This document shows positions 1-9,761 of a DNA stretch of 64,000 nt, one piece after another. The DNA is from Clitoria ternatea (Eukaryota > Streptophyta > Magnoliopsida > Fabales > Fabaceae): positions 162,150,667-162,214,666 of the forward strand of contig CM075673.1 in the NCBI GenBank assembly GCA_037962975.1, written 5' to 3'. The position numbers were made by a program, and so were the translations under genes. Within the stretch, counting starts at the first letter, position 1. Each line of letters opens with the position of its first letter. The notes beneath the pieces were generated by a model. It was not told where the DNA came from. It saw only the letters and a program-made list of their open reading frames with translations, and did no database searches.

Positions 1-342
1 AGTAGTCCGCAGAATCAACGTCTTGCCAGACCCCGGAATCTCCATGGTACCTGATGCACGATGGAACGCGTATGTGCTGTGATAGAAGGCAACATCGTCA
101 AAGAGATAGCCTTCGTTACTTGACCCATCCTCAGAGCTGTTGGTGGTCCTCGAGTCAAGGGGATCCTCAGAGCGGCGTCGATCAACTGGCGCTCACGAGG
201 ACGAAGTCTCAGCTCTCTCTAAGCGACGAGGCCCAACCGCAGGAAGATTCACTGGAATCCTTCCTCCACGGCGGCTAGAGGGGGCACGAGAGCTCAGATT
301 CCCCCTGTTTGAGGTACCAGCACTGCTTGTTCTAGGGCGCAT
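1..342 (-). pseudogene. Antisense ORF of the LTR element, one in-frame stop, runs off the window
   Basis: On the minus strand an ATG at 342-340 opens a frame that reads to the window edge with a single TGA (193-195). The N-terminal 49 codons are rich in Ser, Arg and Gly (start MRPRTSSAGTSNRG). After the stop comes an acidic Asp/Glu/Ser stretch, then a segment with GYLFDDVAFYHS. Codon use is even across the stop, which suggests a point mutation in a once-open frame. A TATA box on the same strand lies about 170 bases upstream. No domain is recognised. Position next to a 3' LTR in antisense orientation fits the antisense ORFs reported in Tat-type elements, but a gag of an oppositely oriented element cannot be excluded from this fragment. 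Confidence 0.5.
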
Positions 343-510
343 GATTGAAGCAAATGACTAAAAATAATACGGAGGTGAAGGTTAGGGAGGTTACCTAAAA
401 GAAAGAAGAACTTTGTGAGGATGAAAGGCAGCAAGGGAATCTTCAGGAATTTCAGCAGAGGTTCACTAAGCTTGATGGCAGAAATGGATTCCGAAACTCG
501 TTAAGTACCC

Positions 511-518
511 CTTTTATA
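511..518 (-). promoter_or_regulatory. TATA box driving the antisense ORF
   Basis: The minus strand reads CTATAAAAGGGG here, a near-ideal plant TATA box. It lies about 170 bases before the ATG at 342, leaving room for a leader of roughly 140 bases. Its direction is opposite to the LTR TATA box at 1505. Confidence 0.5.
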
Positions 519-1024
519 GGTAACGAAGAAACACAGTGAACAGCCAAGAGTCGCAACGTTTGTTTCAAAACGTAACCTTTAAGATTCAAATGACTTCATC
601 GTTTCGTAACATTAAAGCATGAAAATGGTCGTTTCAATAAATGTTTTTACGAAGTGGGCTCGCATAAGTTGAAATCCAGGCCCAATAAGCCCAATCGACG
701 GTTACACTTTGGGTAATGATGGTTCACGTGTTAAAAATGGACATTTAATGTCCAATCATTTCAGACGCATTTAATGCATCCCAACCACTCCTCGAATACC
801 AAGAGTTTTGATTTTCAAAAAACTCTTGGGATTTCCCTCAATATGAAACTTTGTCTGAATCCGTTTTGGATAACATAAGAAGAGCGGTCACATAGTTGGC
901 AGAGCGGATGTTGAGGAGTTTTCAGAAGGAATTTCTAGAACGTTCCACCGGCATCCAGACTTCTCAAAGGCTGTATAGCTCATGTAAGGAACCTAACAGT
1001 CCCTCACATAAGCTAGGGGACAAA

Positions 1025-1828
1025 TGATCCGGTCTGGATACCGGTCCCCAATGTTATGACGTCAGAATGACCTCTAAGGAGGGAAACCGGTGTCACAGTT
1101 CAGACGATGCCACATAGGATATCTGTTGTACCTTCATCCGTTCTCATTCCATCAGACGTTCTATTCGTCTTCGCTACAACGGATGCTTCACTCGTTCTCA
1201 TTTCACGTCGATAACCGTTTGCTTCAGGGTCACTGTGAAATAAGAGTTCCTTATAGCTTATCAGCAAAGATACCCTGCATAGCGGAATGTGTCAATGTCA
1301 ATTACCTCAGAGAGTAAGTACATGTGTCAGCGAAATATGCGGAAAGGTGATTGTCCTCCATCCTTATCACAGGATCGTACTCTGATAATTGACCTACCCC
1401 CCCTGACACACTCTGAGTACTGAGCCACTTTGATTGACACACTTCACACGCTATCAGAGCCAATGGGCCCACTTGCATCCAACGATTCATTTCCTACGTT
1501 CAACTATAAATAGCATAATCTAAAACACATGCAAGGTTACGTTGTCCTAACTCACTTCTTTACTATTGCATTGCTTGAGTATTCACTGAGTTCATACACT
1601 CTTCTAACTTGAGCGTCGGAGAATCTTCGCAGGTGGCACCACCTTTCGCCCTCTCTCAACGCGAAACGTTGGTGTGAAGGATCTCTAGGACAACAAGACC
1701 GGTTTCTCCCACTGAGAGATTGGCTTATAACACTGGATACCCACTGTACCAGTGTGTAAACCCTAAAATACCTAAACTCTTGTGGCTGGTCCCACACCGG
1801 ATCCTAGACCCCGGTTCAGACCAGTTCA
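1025..1828 (+). repeat. 3' LTR (804 bp)
   Basis: It begins TGATCCGGTCTGG and ends CCAGACCAGTTCA-type sequence, TG...CA. It aligns end to end with the reverse complement of 53975-54870; the other copy is about 90 bases longer because of an internal duplication in U3. A TATAAATA at 1505-1512 points rightward, which sets the LTR orientation as plus. Short open frames seen in the LTR on either strand are shared by both copies only as DNA and are not taken as genes. Confidence 0.8.
1505..1512 (+). promoter_or_regulatory. TATA box of the 3' LTR
   Basis: CTATAAATAG lies about 480 bases into the LTR. The solo copy near 54300 has the corresponding ATAAATAG on the minus strand, so the box is conserved. 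It probably marks the U3/R border. Confidence 0.55.
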
Positions 1829-3117
1829 ACAGGGTTTGGGGACTATGAACCAATTTCTTTGGTAAGTTGTATATAAAAAATCATATCAAAAGTTTTGGTT
1901 GATAGGTGTAAAAAATCCTAAATAATGTGATCTTAAACAATCAATTTACATTTAAAGGCAATTGAAGTATGCTGGATAATGGGGCTATAGTAAATGAAAT
2001 AGTTGACGATGCTAAGAAAGAAAGAAAAAGACATGTATAATTTTTAAAATTGATTTTGAAAAAGCTTATGATTTAGTCATTTGGGATTTCTTAAACTCCA
2101 TGAGGGATACAATGGGTTTTTCTTCCCAATGGAGGATGTGGGTAAAAGGTTGTCTCTAATTAGCAATAATGTCAATCTTAATAAATGGGATTCCTACTAG
2201 TGAGTTTGTCATGACAAGGAGGTTTGGAAGGGGGACCTTTTAGCACCTTTCCTATTTCTAAATGTAGTAGAGGATCTAACAGGATTAATGAGATAAGTAG
2301 AAGATACAATATTTTTTGGTTATAAAATTGGGAGACATAGGGTTAATATTTCTCATCTACAATTTGTTGATAACACCTTTCTTATCTAAGAGGCATTAGT
2401 TGGTAATATAAGGATAATGAAATCAATCCTAAGATGCTTTAAACTTGTCTCTAGCCTAAAAATAAATTTTAATAAAAGCAAATTAATATGTTTATGTTGC
2501 ATGGGTATGCTTCCTATCTTCATTTCCAGGTGGAAAAGGTTCCTTTCATATATTTGGGCATCCCGGTAGGGGAAAACCCAAAAATATACTCAACCTGGAA
2601 CCTGTGGTCAATAAAATAAAGAGAAAACTATCCATTTGGAAAAGAACCAATTTATTAATTAGCGGGTATCTTTGTCTAGTAAACTCATATCTATCCTTTT
2701 TATCTCTATTTTATCTCTCTTTTTTCATGGCTCATAATCTATGGTTAAAGAGATAATAAAGTTGCATAAAGACTTTCTTTAGGGATATGAGGGGAATGAA
2801 AGATGAATAGCATATGGGTAAAGTGAGAAATAATTTGTAAACCAAAAACATCAAGTAAGTTTTGGAGTCAAAAATATATTAAGATTTAATATAGCATTTT
2901 TAGGAAAGTGGAGATGGAAAATAGCTTAGACAAAACATCCTTACTTGCAAGAGTTATCAAGAGGACATATGGAGTGGTGAAGCAAGGTGTGAGAACATTT
3001 AAGGGGTCTTAATAGTGGAAGGACATATAGAGAATTAATGGGGGAAATAAGTAGTCTTTGGTTAGAGGACGGTGTGAAGTGGATAATTGGTAAAGGCAAT
3101 AAAATTTCCTATTAGGA

Positions 3118-3120
<3 letters not shown>

Positions 3121-3158
<38 letters not shown>
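3121..3158. repeat. (AT)n microsatellite
   Basis: An uninterrupted run of about 17 AT dinucleotides inside the LINE remnant. Confidence 0.95.
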
Positions 3159-3159
<1 letters not shown>

Positions 3160-3352
3160 ATTAACAATCTTCCACTGAAGGATCAATACCCAAGGTTGTA
3201 TTCAATATCAATGGTAAAAGAGGGATTGGTGAAGGATGTAGGCTACTGGGTAGATAGGTTACGAGAGTGGAAGTTAGAATGGAGAAGAAATTTCTTCCAA
3301 TGGGAATAATGGTTGCTAACAATTTTATGCAAGTAATTAATAACATATATAT

Positions 3353-4257
3353 TGATGTAGGAATTGTGTGGATTGGATCTAGATCTTGTTTCTCCTTTGA
3401 TCTACAAGCAATTCTAACCTCATTTGCATCAAAAACTTCATTCTTCTTTGATTACTAGCCTTGGCCAAGTATGCTTGATGAAGGTTTAGCTTCATGAAAT
3501 TCAAAATTGGAAAGGGAAACTAGAGAGAATATGAAAGAGATGGAAGAGATAAGAAATGGATAGAGGAAAACGCCACTCCCTATAAGCTAGAAAGATAAGT
3601 TTCAAAGTAGGTTCACTACCATTGGAATGATTCCAAATGGATAAGAATTTGGAAGAGAGGCTCAGTACTCTTGGGATCTTAAAGAGAGGAAACTCACTCT
3701 ATCTCATTAGAAAATCAACAAATGAATTCTAAGTTATAATTTATAAAGGAAATGAACTATATATACTCCCCTAAGTGGCGGCATTTTGTGGGCATTTTAG
3801 AAGCTCCACTTGGCCTAACTCTACTCCTACTAAACATGGCCCAAAATGAGAATAACAAATGTACAAGGTCCAAAAATGGCTCAAATAAAAACTTGATCAT
3901 GCAAGGCTCAAAACCTAAAAAATGATGGGCTTTCTTAACAAAATTTGGAATACACAAATAAGAAGCCCATTGGGCTAAGCCCATAATATGTACAAATATT
4001 GGAGAGGGACACAAAAGAGAGCCCAAATGAGGTCTAAACTACCTATGAAAGCCTATCCTCTAAAATAGTAATAAGAAATGAGAAAGGGTCTTCAAAAGCT
4101 CCTCCATGGGCTTGGGCCCATTTAGTGGTGTAAGATAGAGGTATAATGCCTTAAAGAGTGCCTTTTTAGTCTCTTGACCCTTCACCTAGCCAAACGACCA
4201 CTAAGACCATCCAAGACATCCTTTAGTCTTTGTGTAGGCTCAGTATGGATGTCCTCA
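3353..4257. mobile_element. LTR-like insertion inside the LINE
   Basis: LINE coding similarity stops near 3350 and resumes near 4270. The 905 bases between start TGATGTAGG and end GATGTCCTCA, the TG...CA ends of an LTR. The flanks are AT-rich and share TATATATTG (3346-3354 and 4259-4267), so the target duplication is present but blurred by the AT repeat and the exact ends may shift by a few bases. No coding domain is seen, so a solo LTR is the simplest reading. Orientation is not determined. Confidence 0.55.
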
Positions 4258-4965
4258 TTATATATTGTTTCTTCTAAGGATGTATACTGTCATGGAAAAT
4301 GATATTTTGTTTGATATGCATACAGGTTAATTGAAAAATCTAATGTTGCACCGCCTAATGAAATATACAAGAAAATTTGGTTAAGGATTATTCCGTCAAA
4401 GGTTTCTACTTTCGTATGGAGGGCCTTTGAAAACATAATTCAAACCCTGCAAAATTTGGCTGATATTGGTGTTCAAGTTCAAACTTTGTGCTTGTATGTC
4501 ATTTGGAAAAGGTATTGAGAATTCGAACCAACTTTTAATGTAACTTTTGACAATAGTTATGGAAAATGTGTTATGATTGGGCTGACTTCCAAATTGTTCT
4601 ACCATCATATGCTAAATCAATCTACTTCATCACATATGCTACCGGGTGTTGGCAACAGGAAGAATTTGGCATGGTTTGTTGTTTAGCAAGGTATGGTGTG
4701 AGAAATTTGGTTAGAGCATAATGCTAGATTTTTTAAAGGGAAAATATCTCATCCACAAATAGTTTTTAATTTTATTAGGTCTAGAGTGTGGAGCTAACAC
4801 AGGGTAAAATGGAAGAGTTTTGTCTACCCTTTGTTTGATTGGTATAATGTATTTTTAATATGTTTATTTGGATTTTAGGTCGGGATCCATGGTTGTTATC
4901 TTGTATACGGGTTGACATACCCACCTAATTCTATTTAACTTATTTTTGTTTTGTTGATAAAAAAG

Positions 4966-5462
4966 ATTAAATTGAGAAGAAAAAATTGAGACTCAATCGA
5001 AATCTAAAACAATTCATAAGACTAAAAATATATTTTAACCTAATATTTAATTCAATAATAATTATTGACAAATATTTTTATAGCTAAAACATTTCCCATC
5101 AAAATCTATATTATTGTAAGATTATGTCGAATTTTTTAAGTAAATTACCCTCTTTGTTTATTATTTATAAATTTTAATATTTTGAGTATGTTTTAATCCA
5201 ATTATATTTGGCGGTTAAAATTAGAAAGAAAAAAAAACAGCACAAAACACGTCTACATAAGTTTAAATCGGATAAATTTTCACATCGTAATAATATCATA
5301 TCATTTACTTGTGATAAACATCGTCATGTCATAGTCACTTGTGATAAAGAGCGTCATTTTCGAAGTTCGACTCTGTTAAATAGAATTAAGTGAATTTACG
5401 TAATTATTAAAAAAACATGATTAATTTAAAGTAAAACACTTTATTCTTAGTCTCATTTGAAT
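4966..5462. other. Gene-free spacer
   Basis: AT-rich sequence between the LINE 3' end and the stop codon of the defensin-like gene. It should hold the 3' untranslated region of that gene on the minus strand. I see no other feature. Confidence 0.6.
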
Positions 5463-6470
5463 TTAATGGAAATCATAATCTAAACTAGGGTGATGATATG
5501 GTTTGCAACAACATTGATTTCCACGAACACAAAGCCCACCTTCATACCAACCAAAAAACCTACAGAAACTATCACAATCCCACCTATTTGGACAATTTCC
5601 CCCCACACTGCATTGCAACTTAGCATCCACTCCTCCTGCAATCAATAATTCAATCTCATTATCTTCAAAATAATATTCTTTAGCTTCATTTTAATGTTTT
5701 ATGAAGAAAATACTATAGGGTGTCTTGGAGCAGTTATTTCCTATTATTCTCATGTCCTTATAGACTTGGGCCGATGATCATCGCATGTCAGTTTCCCTCT
5801 CGCCTAGTTATGTCTATAAATGGTCTCGGATTTAAGTTAATAAATCTTAATCCCTAAAGAGTGTTTTTCTATATTTTCTGTGTATTCTAACTTAGTGTGA
5901 ACACTATATCCATATTAAAAAGTATAATTATATTACTAATTTCATAAAATAACTATTTTGTTTTCTTATTCTACCCTTAATTTTCTTATTTATCATTTTT
6001 AATTATTTCTTTACTTGACGTGTATATTTAAATATGGTTTTATTCATAATACAATGTCATTAATTAGAAATTATAGGGCATCGTAGCGAGAGTCTGTCTA
6101 TAGGTAATTTGTTGAGCAGACATATTTTTTGCTTTAGAATATGATACTATTTCTTCCTTCTAAATTTTGTTTTAAGAATATAAAATATATGTTTAGCAAA
6201 ATTATACAAAAAAATATATTTTCTCTTCTGAAAAAAGTGTAATAATAATATAAGACAGCGAGGGGTAGTAGAATTGAGAAGAAGAAAAATTGACATAAAT
6301 TAAAATGTTTGAAAAATGAGGATTGGCAATTGAAAAAAATTAAACTATAAAAATGATACAATGGGTCAAATCATCTTCATCCACTGATCAATTAACAGAA
6401 AGTTTGTTCTAAAAATCGATTATATTAAGAAATATGCTTGTGATTATCTCAAAGGATTCTACTTAAACTC

Positions 6471-6507
<37 letters not shown>

Positions 6508-6859
6508 TGATATGTTAATTGGTAGATTGATATACGTAACATAATTCGTCAACTTTTTTTAAATTATGTGTTATGTAAGGATCAAAATTTTAGAGAAATT
6601 ATTGTAATTTTCTCTATGGATATTAACATTGTTATCAAAACTGAATCAGTCCGGTCAGTTTGACCGGTTAAACTGTGAATCGGTTAAGTAACTGATCCGG
6701 ATTAATTTTTTAATATTACCAGTTCAATTACGATTTGATTACGGTTTACTAGATATTACAAAAGATATTGAAGTATATAATTTTGTTACCTGAAGGCAAA
6801 ACGAGAGCAATGCATATAATTCCCAAGAAAAAGCTTGGCATGGTGATCCTGAGAGCCAT
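5463..6859 (-). CDS. Defensin-like secreted cysteine-rich peptide (two exons)
   Basis: Exon 1 is 6859-6790 and exon 2 is 5635-5463; the intron (6789-5636) has GT and AG ends and splits a Gly codon in phase 1. The 80-residue precursor starts MALRITMPSFFLG and has a hydrophobic signal peptide to about residue 27. The mature part has eight cysteines at 32, 38, 44, 48, 59, 65, 66 and 67. C44-x3-C48, G57-x-C59 and C65-x-C67 match the cysteine-stabilised alpha-beta fold and gamma-core of plant defensin-like proteins. Such peptides are exported and serve in defence, reproduction or, in some legumes, nodules; which applies here cannot be told. The frame is intact and the signal-peptide exon joined to a mature-peptide exon is the usual gene plan. 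The intron holds a TAA microsatellite and a MITE-like patch near 6632-6775. Confidence 0.8.
6471..6507. repeat. (TAA)n microsatellite in the defensin-like intron
   Basis: About twelve uninterrupted TAA units. Confidence 0.95.
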
Positions 6860-7183
6860 TGTGGAAAGATAACTTTTTGTTCTTTTGCTTTTCTAGGACA
6901 TAATGGAATGGCAACATAATACAAGATGGGTGGGGAATTAATTAATGCAATTAATTAATGGCAACACCCTTTTACATGTGATAATTAAGATTTCTATTGT
7001 TGTTTAGCAAGAGTCAAATACCTTGTTTATGATCCCTAATTAAGCAAGAGCGTTTACTTTGAATATTCTGTAATCAATCAATATTCAATACCAAACTATG
7101 GACTGTAAATTAATGGGATGAAGGTGCAAGCACAATATTCATCTTTAATAAAGGCTTAATTATAACATTTTATGTAATTTATA

Positions 7184-7476
7184 TCCCTCTATTCTATTTA
7201 ATTATCTAAAAAAAGAATTACACATATTAAAAAATGTAATTAAGATTGTTAATTTTTATAAAATAATTAATTGTTTTCTTATTACATCATTATTTCTCAC
7301 TTATTTTTTAAATTCTTTTTACTTTTAATATCTATAAAGGTAGTATTGGAAGAACAATTCATGTTCTCTTAAAATCCTAAATAGACAATTAATATTTTGT
7401 TAAAATTTTAAGTGGACAGATAAGTAGAAATAAATATTTTGTCTTTAGGTAGACAGTTAAATAGAAAAAGAAAGAG
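7184..7476. mobile_element. Degenerate Stowaway-like MITE
   Basis: The ends are imperfect inverted repeats (left TCCCTCTATTCTATTTAAT, right the complement of CTCTTTCTTTTTCTATTTAA) flanked by TA on both sides. The size of about 290 bases, the CTCCCTCY-like end and the TA target fit Stowaway (Tc1/mariner) MITEs. The copy is old. Confidence 0.5.
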
Positions 7477-7486
7477 TATGTATTTA

Positions 7487-7613
7487 TTTAGGCTATAAAT
7501 TATTCTTTTGGTCACTATGTATGAGGGAAGTTCTATTTTTATTCGATATTAAATTCCTTAGTTTTTAATAAAAATGTTTCATTTTGGTACGGTAGGTAAT
7601 TTATAGCCTAAAT
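7487..7613. repeat. Short foldback element (127 bp)
   Basis: TTTAGGCTATAAATTA at the left is exactly the reverse complement of TAATTTATAGCCTAAA at the right, about 100 bases apart. It looks like a small MITE or solo hairpin repeat; no clear target duplication. Confidence 0.5.
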
Positions 7614-8802
7614 TCATCTAGGATAGATGACTTATATTATCATACTTTAAAAAATATTAACATTTGAATCTTAAAATAGATGATTTATTGTAAAATTTAT
7701 TTATTTAAATATATTTTGCACAAGGGTACATTATAATGGAATTTTAGAGCTTTAGAAATTTATGACTTTACAAATTTTAAGATTAAACTTTGAATTTTAG
7801 AGTTTTAGACAATAATAAATTTATAAGTTTCAAATTATCATATAGAACAATCATAAAATTTAAAATTTAAAAATGTTGGCATGTGTCTTATGCATCAACA
7901 ACGTGAACTACGACCACAACTCCTTGTTTAGAACAATCATAAAATTTAAAGTTTTAAATTTAAAAAATAAGTAATAAGAAACTTATTATTAGAGTTTTGG
8001 AAAATAAAAAATTTAGAAATTTCAAATTAGAATATATTTAGAAAATGAAAAAATTTAGAAATATCAAATTAGAATTAAAAAATAAAAAAATAAGAAATTT
8101 ATATTAGAACTTTAGAAAATAAAAAATTTAGAAATACATAAATTAAATATGTACTCAATGTTTACATAATTAATTTAAGTTTGGGAAGAATCTTTGGAGA
8201 AGAAGAATCTTGTTTTTCTAAGAATTTTGGTTTTGATTGGATAAGAAACCAAACTAGGCATATGAAGTAAACCACATGGGTTAGAATTGGACACTTTAGA
8301 GTCATCCTAACATAAGAGAATTTAAAAAATGCTAAATTTTTTTAGTTTAACATATCTTATTTCAACTTGAACCATAATAGACAGTAAAACCCTGTGTATC
8401 ACTATTGGAAAAATTAAATTTAAAGGCGAACGAATACTATCTCTAATTTCTTAGTTTTCCGCCACAAACAAATTTAGAGACAAAATTAAGGGTTGGTAAA
8501 TTATTGGTTGCAGATTGACTCGAGAACATATTTTTGGTTTTGTATTTATCTATTATTATCCGTCTCTAAGGTGAATAAGAGTAATTCTATCTTTAATAGA
8601 GACTAAATTTTTCGCCTCTAATTGAAATATATTTGGTCGCTAATTAGAGATAGATTTACACTACATTGGAAACTTTTATGGTTATTTTACATGGTAATTG
8701 AAATTTTGGTTTCTCGTATTTGTAAGGAAAACTGCCAAAATTTTGTCAAGTTTTTAACTATAATCATATAGTTTATCGGTCTTTATTATCTGAATTGTGC
8801 AG

Positions 8803-9217
8803 GAGGCATATCAGGCAAAGAGGGCTAAGAAAGATGTACATCTTACCACATAGATAGAGGGCGGGGTGGATGGGGAGGCATCAACCTTTTCTTTTGCAAA
8901 TGACAACATTAATTATATAGAGGTTGTTAGAGGCAAGAATAAGAAAGGGAATGTGTATAGCCTTAGACAACTCGATAGGTAGTTCCCTTTATCTTTCGCA
9001 ATGCCCTGACTGCTTGGCTCCACCACTAGATTATGTTTAGAACATTGCAAACCTGAACAAGGAGCTTACAGAGAAGACCACTGAGATTGTGACACTCTAG
9101 GAGGCATAGCAGATCACCTAGGCTCGATACCAGACCCCTCAAGAAATGTTGGCCTAGTTCATGCATGCCATGAACTTTTAGCCTCAATGGCCCTTTCCTC
9201 CCCCTCCCTCTTTTTGA
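8803..9217 (+). pseudogene. CACTA transposase C-terminal fragment
   Basis: After an acceptor-like GTGCAG the frame reads EAYQAKRAKKDVH, then a stop, then VVRGKNKKGNVYSL, which resembles the GGxxKGRVYGLG box near the C-terminus of plant En/Spm transposases. After frameshifts it continues with a short predicted coiled coil (NLNKELTEKTTEIVTL) and a Pro-rich end (PQWPFPPPPS), the usual C-terminal order of this family. At least four in-frame stops and one shift make it non-functional. The catalytic core is not in view. Confidence 0.55.
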
Positions 9218-9719
9218 CATTGTATTTCTTTTTTGCATATTATATTTAATTCTTACACACACTATATATCTAATATAGATATTTGTGTTATGTACATAAA
9301 GTTTTTGTTAATTTATTTGTTAATATTTGTATCATCTAGCGTTATAAAGTAGTTAATTTAATTCATGAATTTGAATTTATCGTTAAGTATTGTCTATCAA
9401 GTTATCAATAGGTTTAAGCTTTTATTAATAAGTTTAGGCCCTAAAACATAGGAAAATAAAAATAAATAAATAAATCATTAATGACAGACATAGCCTATTG
9501 TTAATGTACATAAAACATCATAAACGGGACTCAAAAAATACTTAGGAATAAGGAGTGAGAGACTTACCAGAGTAGAAAGACTTATTTAAGCCTGAGAGAG
9601 AGGGGAAGAGAATCAGTGCTTGTCTGGCTTTGTCAGAGAGACTCTCACTAACACTAAGAGTGAGACGAAGAGGATAAGACAGTGAAATAATGAGAAAGAG
9701 AGTGATTGAAATTAAGAGG

Positions 9720-9720
<1 letters not shown>

Positions 9721-9758
<38 letters not shown>
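9721..9758. repeat. (GA)n microsatellite
   Basis: About 18 GA units inside a purine-rich segment (9540-9996) that continues after the retrotransposon at 21009. Read on the minus strand the segment is a CT-rich leader-like sequence. Confidence 0.9.

Positions 9759-9761
<3 letters not shown>

Larger units (their letters stand above)
1..1828 (+). mobile_element. 3' end of a Ty3/gypsy LTR retrotransposon
   Basis: The window opens inside an LTR element that ends at 1828. Its 3' LTR (1025-1828) is recognised because the same sequence recurs, reverse-complemented, at 53975-54870 as a solo LTR with a target duplication, which fixes both ends (TG...CA). A purine-rich AGGGGACAAA lies immediately before the LTR (1015-1024), as a polypurine tract would. 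Downstream of 1828, LINE reverse transcriptase sequence begins at once, so the element inserted into a LINE. Internal sequence 1-1024 carries an antisense reading frame and its own TATA box, an arrangement described for Tat-lineage Ty3/gypsy elements between pol and the 3' LTR. The lineage is inferred; no pol is in view. Confidence 0.75.
1829..4965 (+). pseudogene. Decayed L1-type LINE, ORF2 reverse transcriptase to 3' end
   Basis: Reading three frames together recovers an L1-like plant ORF2. Near 1855 is EPISLV (the RPISL box of LINE reverse transcriptase). At 2050-2090 KIDFEKAYD is recovered and near 2360 LQFVDDTFL (the catalytic FxDD box, first residue changed). Near 3250 is WKLEWRRNFFQWE and near 4390-4440 IPSKVSTFVWRAF, typical of the zinc-binding reverse-transcriptase tail domain. 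WLEHNARFFKGK follows near 4710. Many stops and frameshifts make it dead. The 3' end is a T-rich stretch and GATAAAAAAG near 4965. The 5' part is missing, replaced by the LTR element ending at 1828, and 3353-4257 is a later insert. Function once: target-primed reverse transcription in the nucleus. Confidence 0.8.
6860..8399. other. Gene-free AT-rich stretch with two small foldback elements
   Basis: Upstream region of the defensin-like gene. It holds the MITE-like elements at 7184-7476 and 7487-7613. From about 7680 to 8160 it repeats variations of an 'AAATTTAGAAATTT'-type motif with no open frame. No gene is seen. Confidence 0.6.

Noticed and set aside
1302..1797. Open frames in the LTR on the minus strand (also at 54059-54241)
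   Set aside because: Frames are short, differ in start and stop between the two copies, and lie in R/U5-type LTR sequence.
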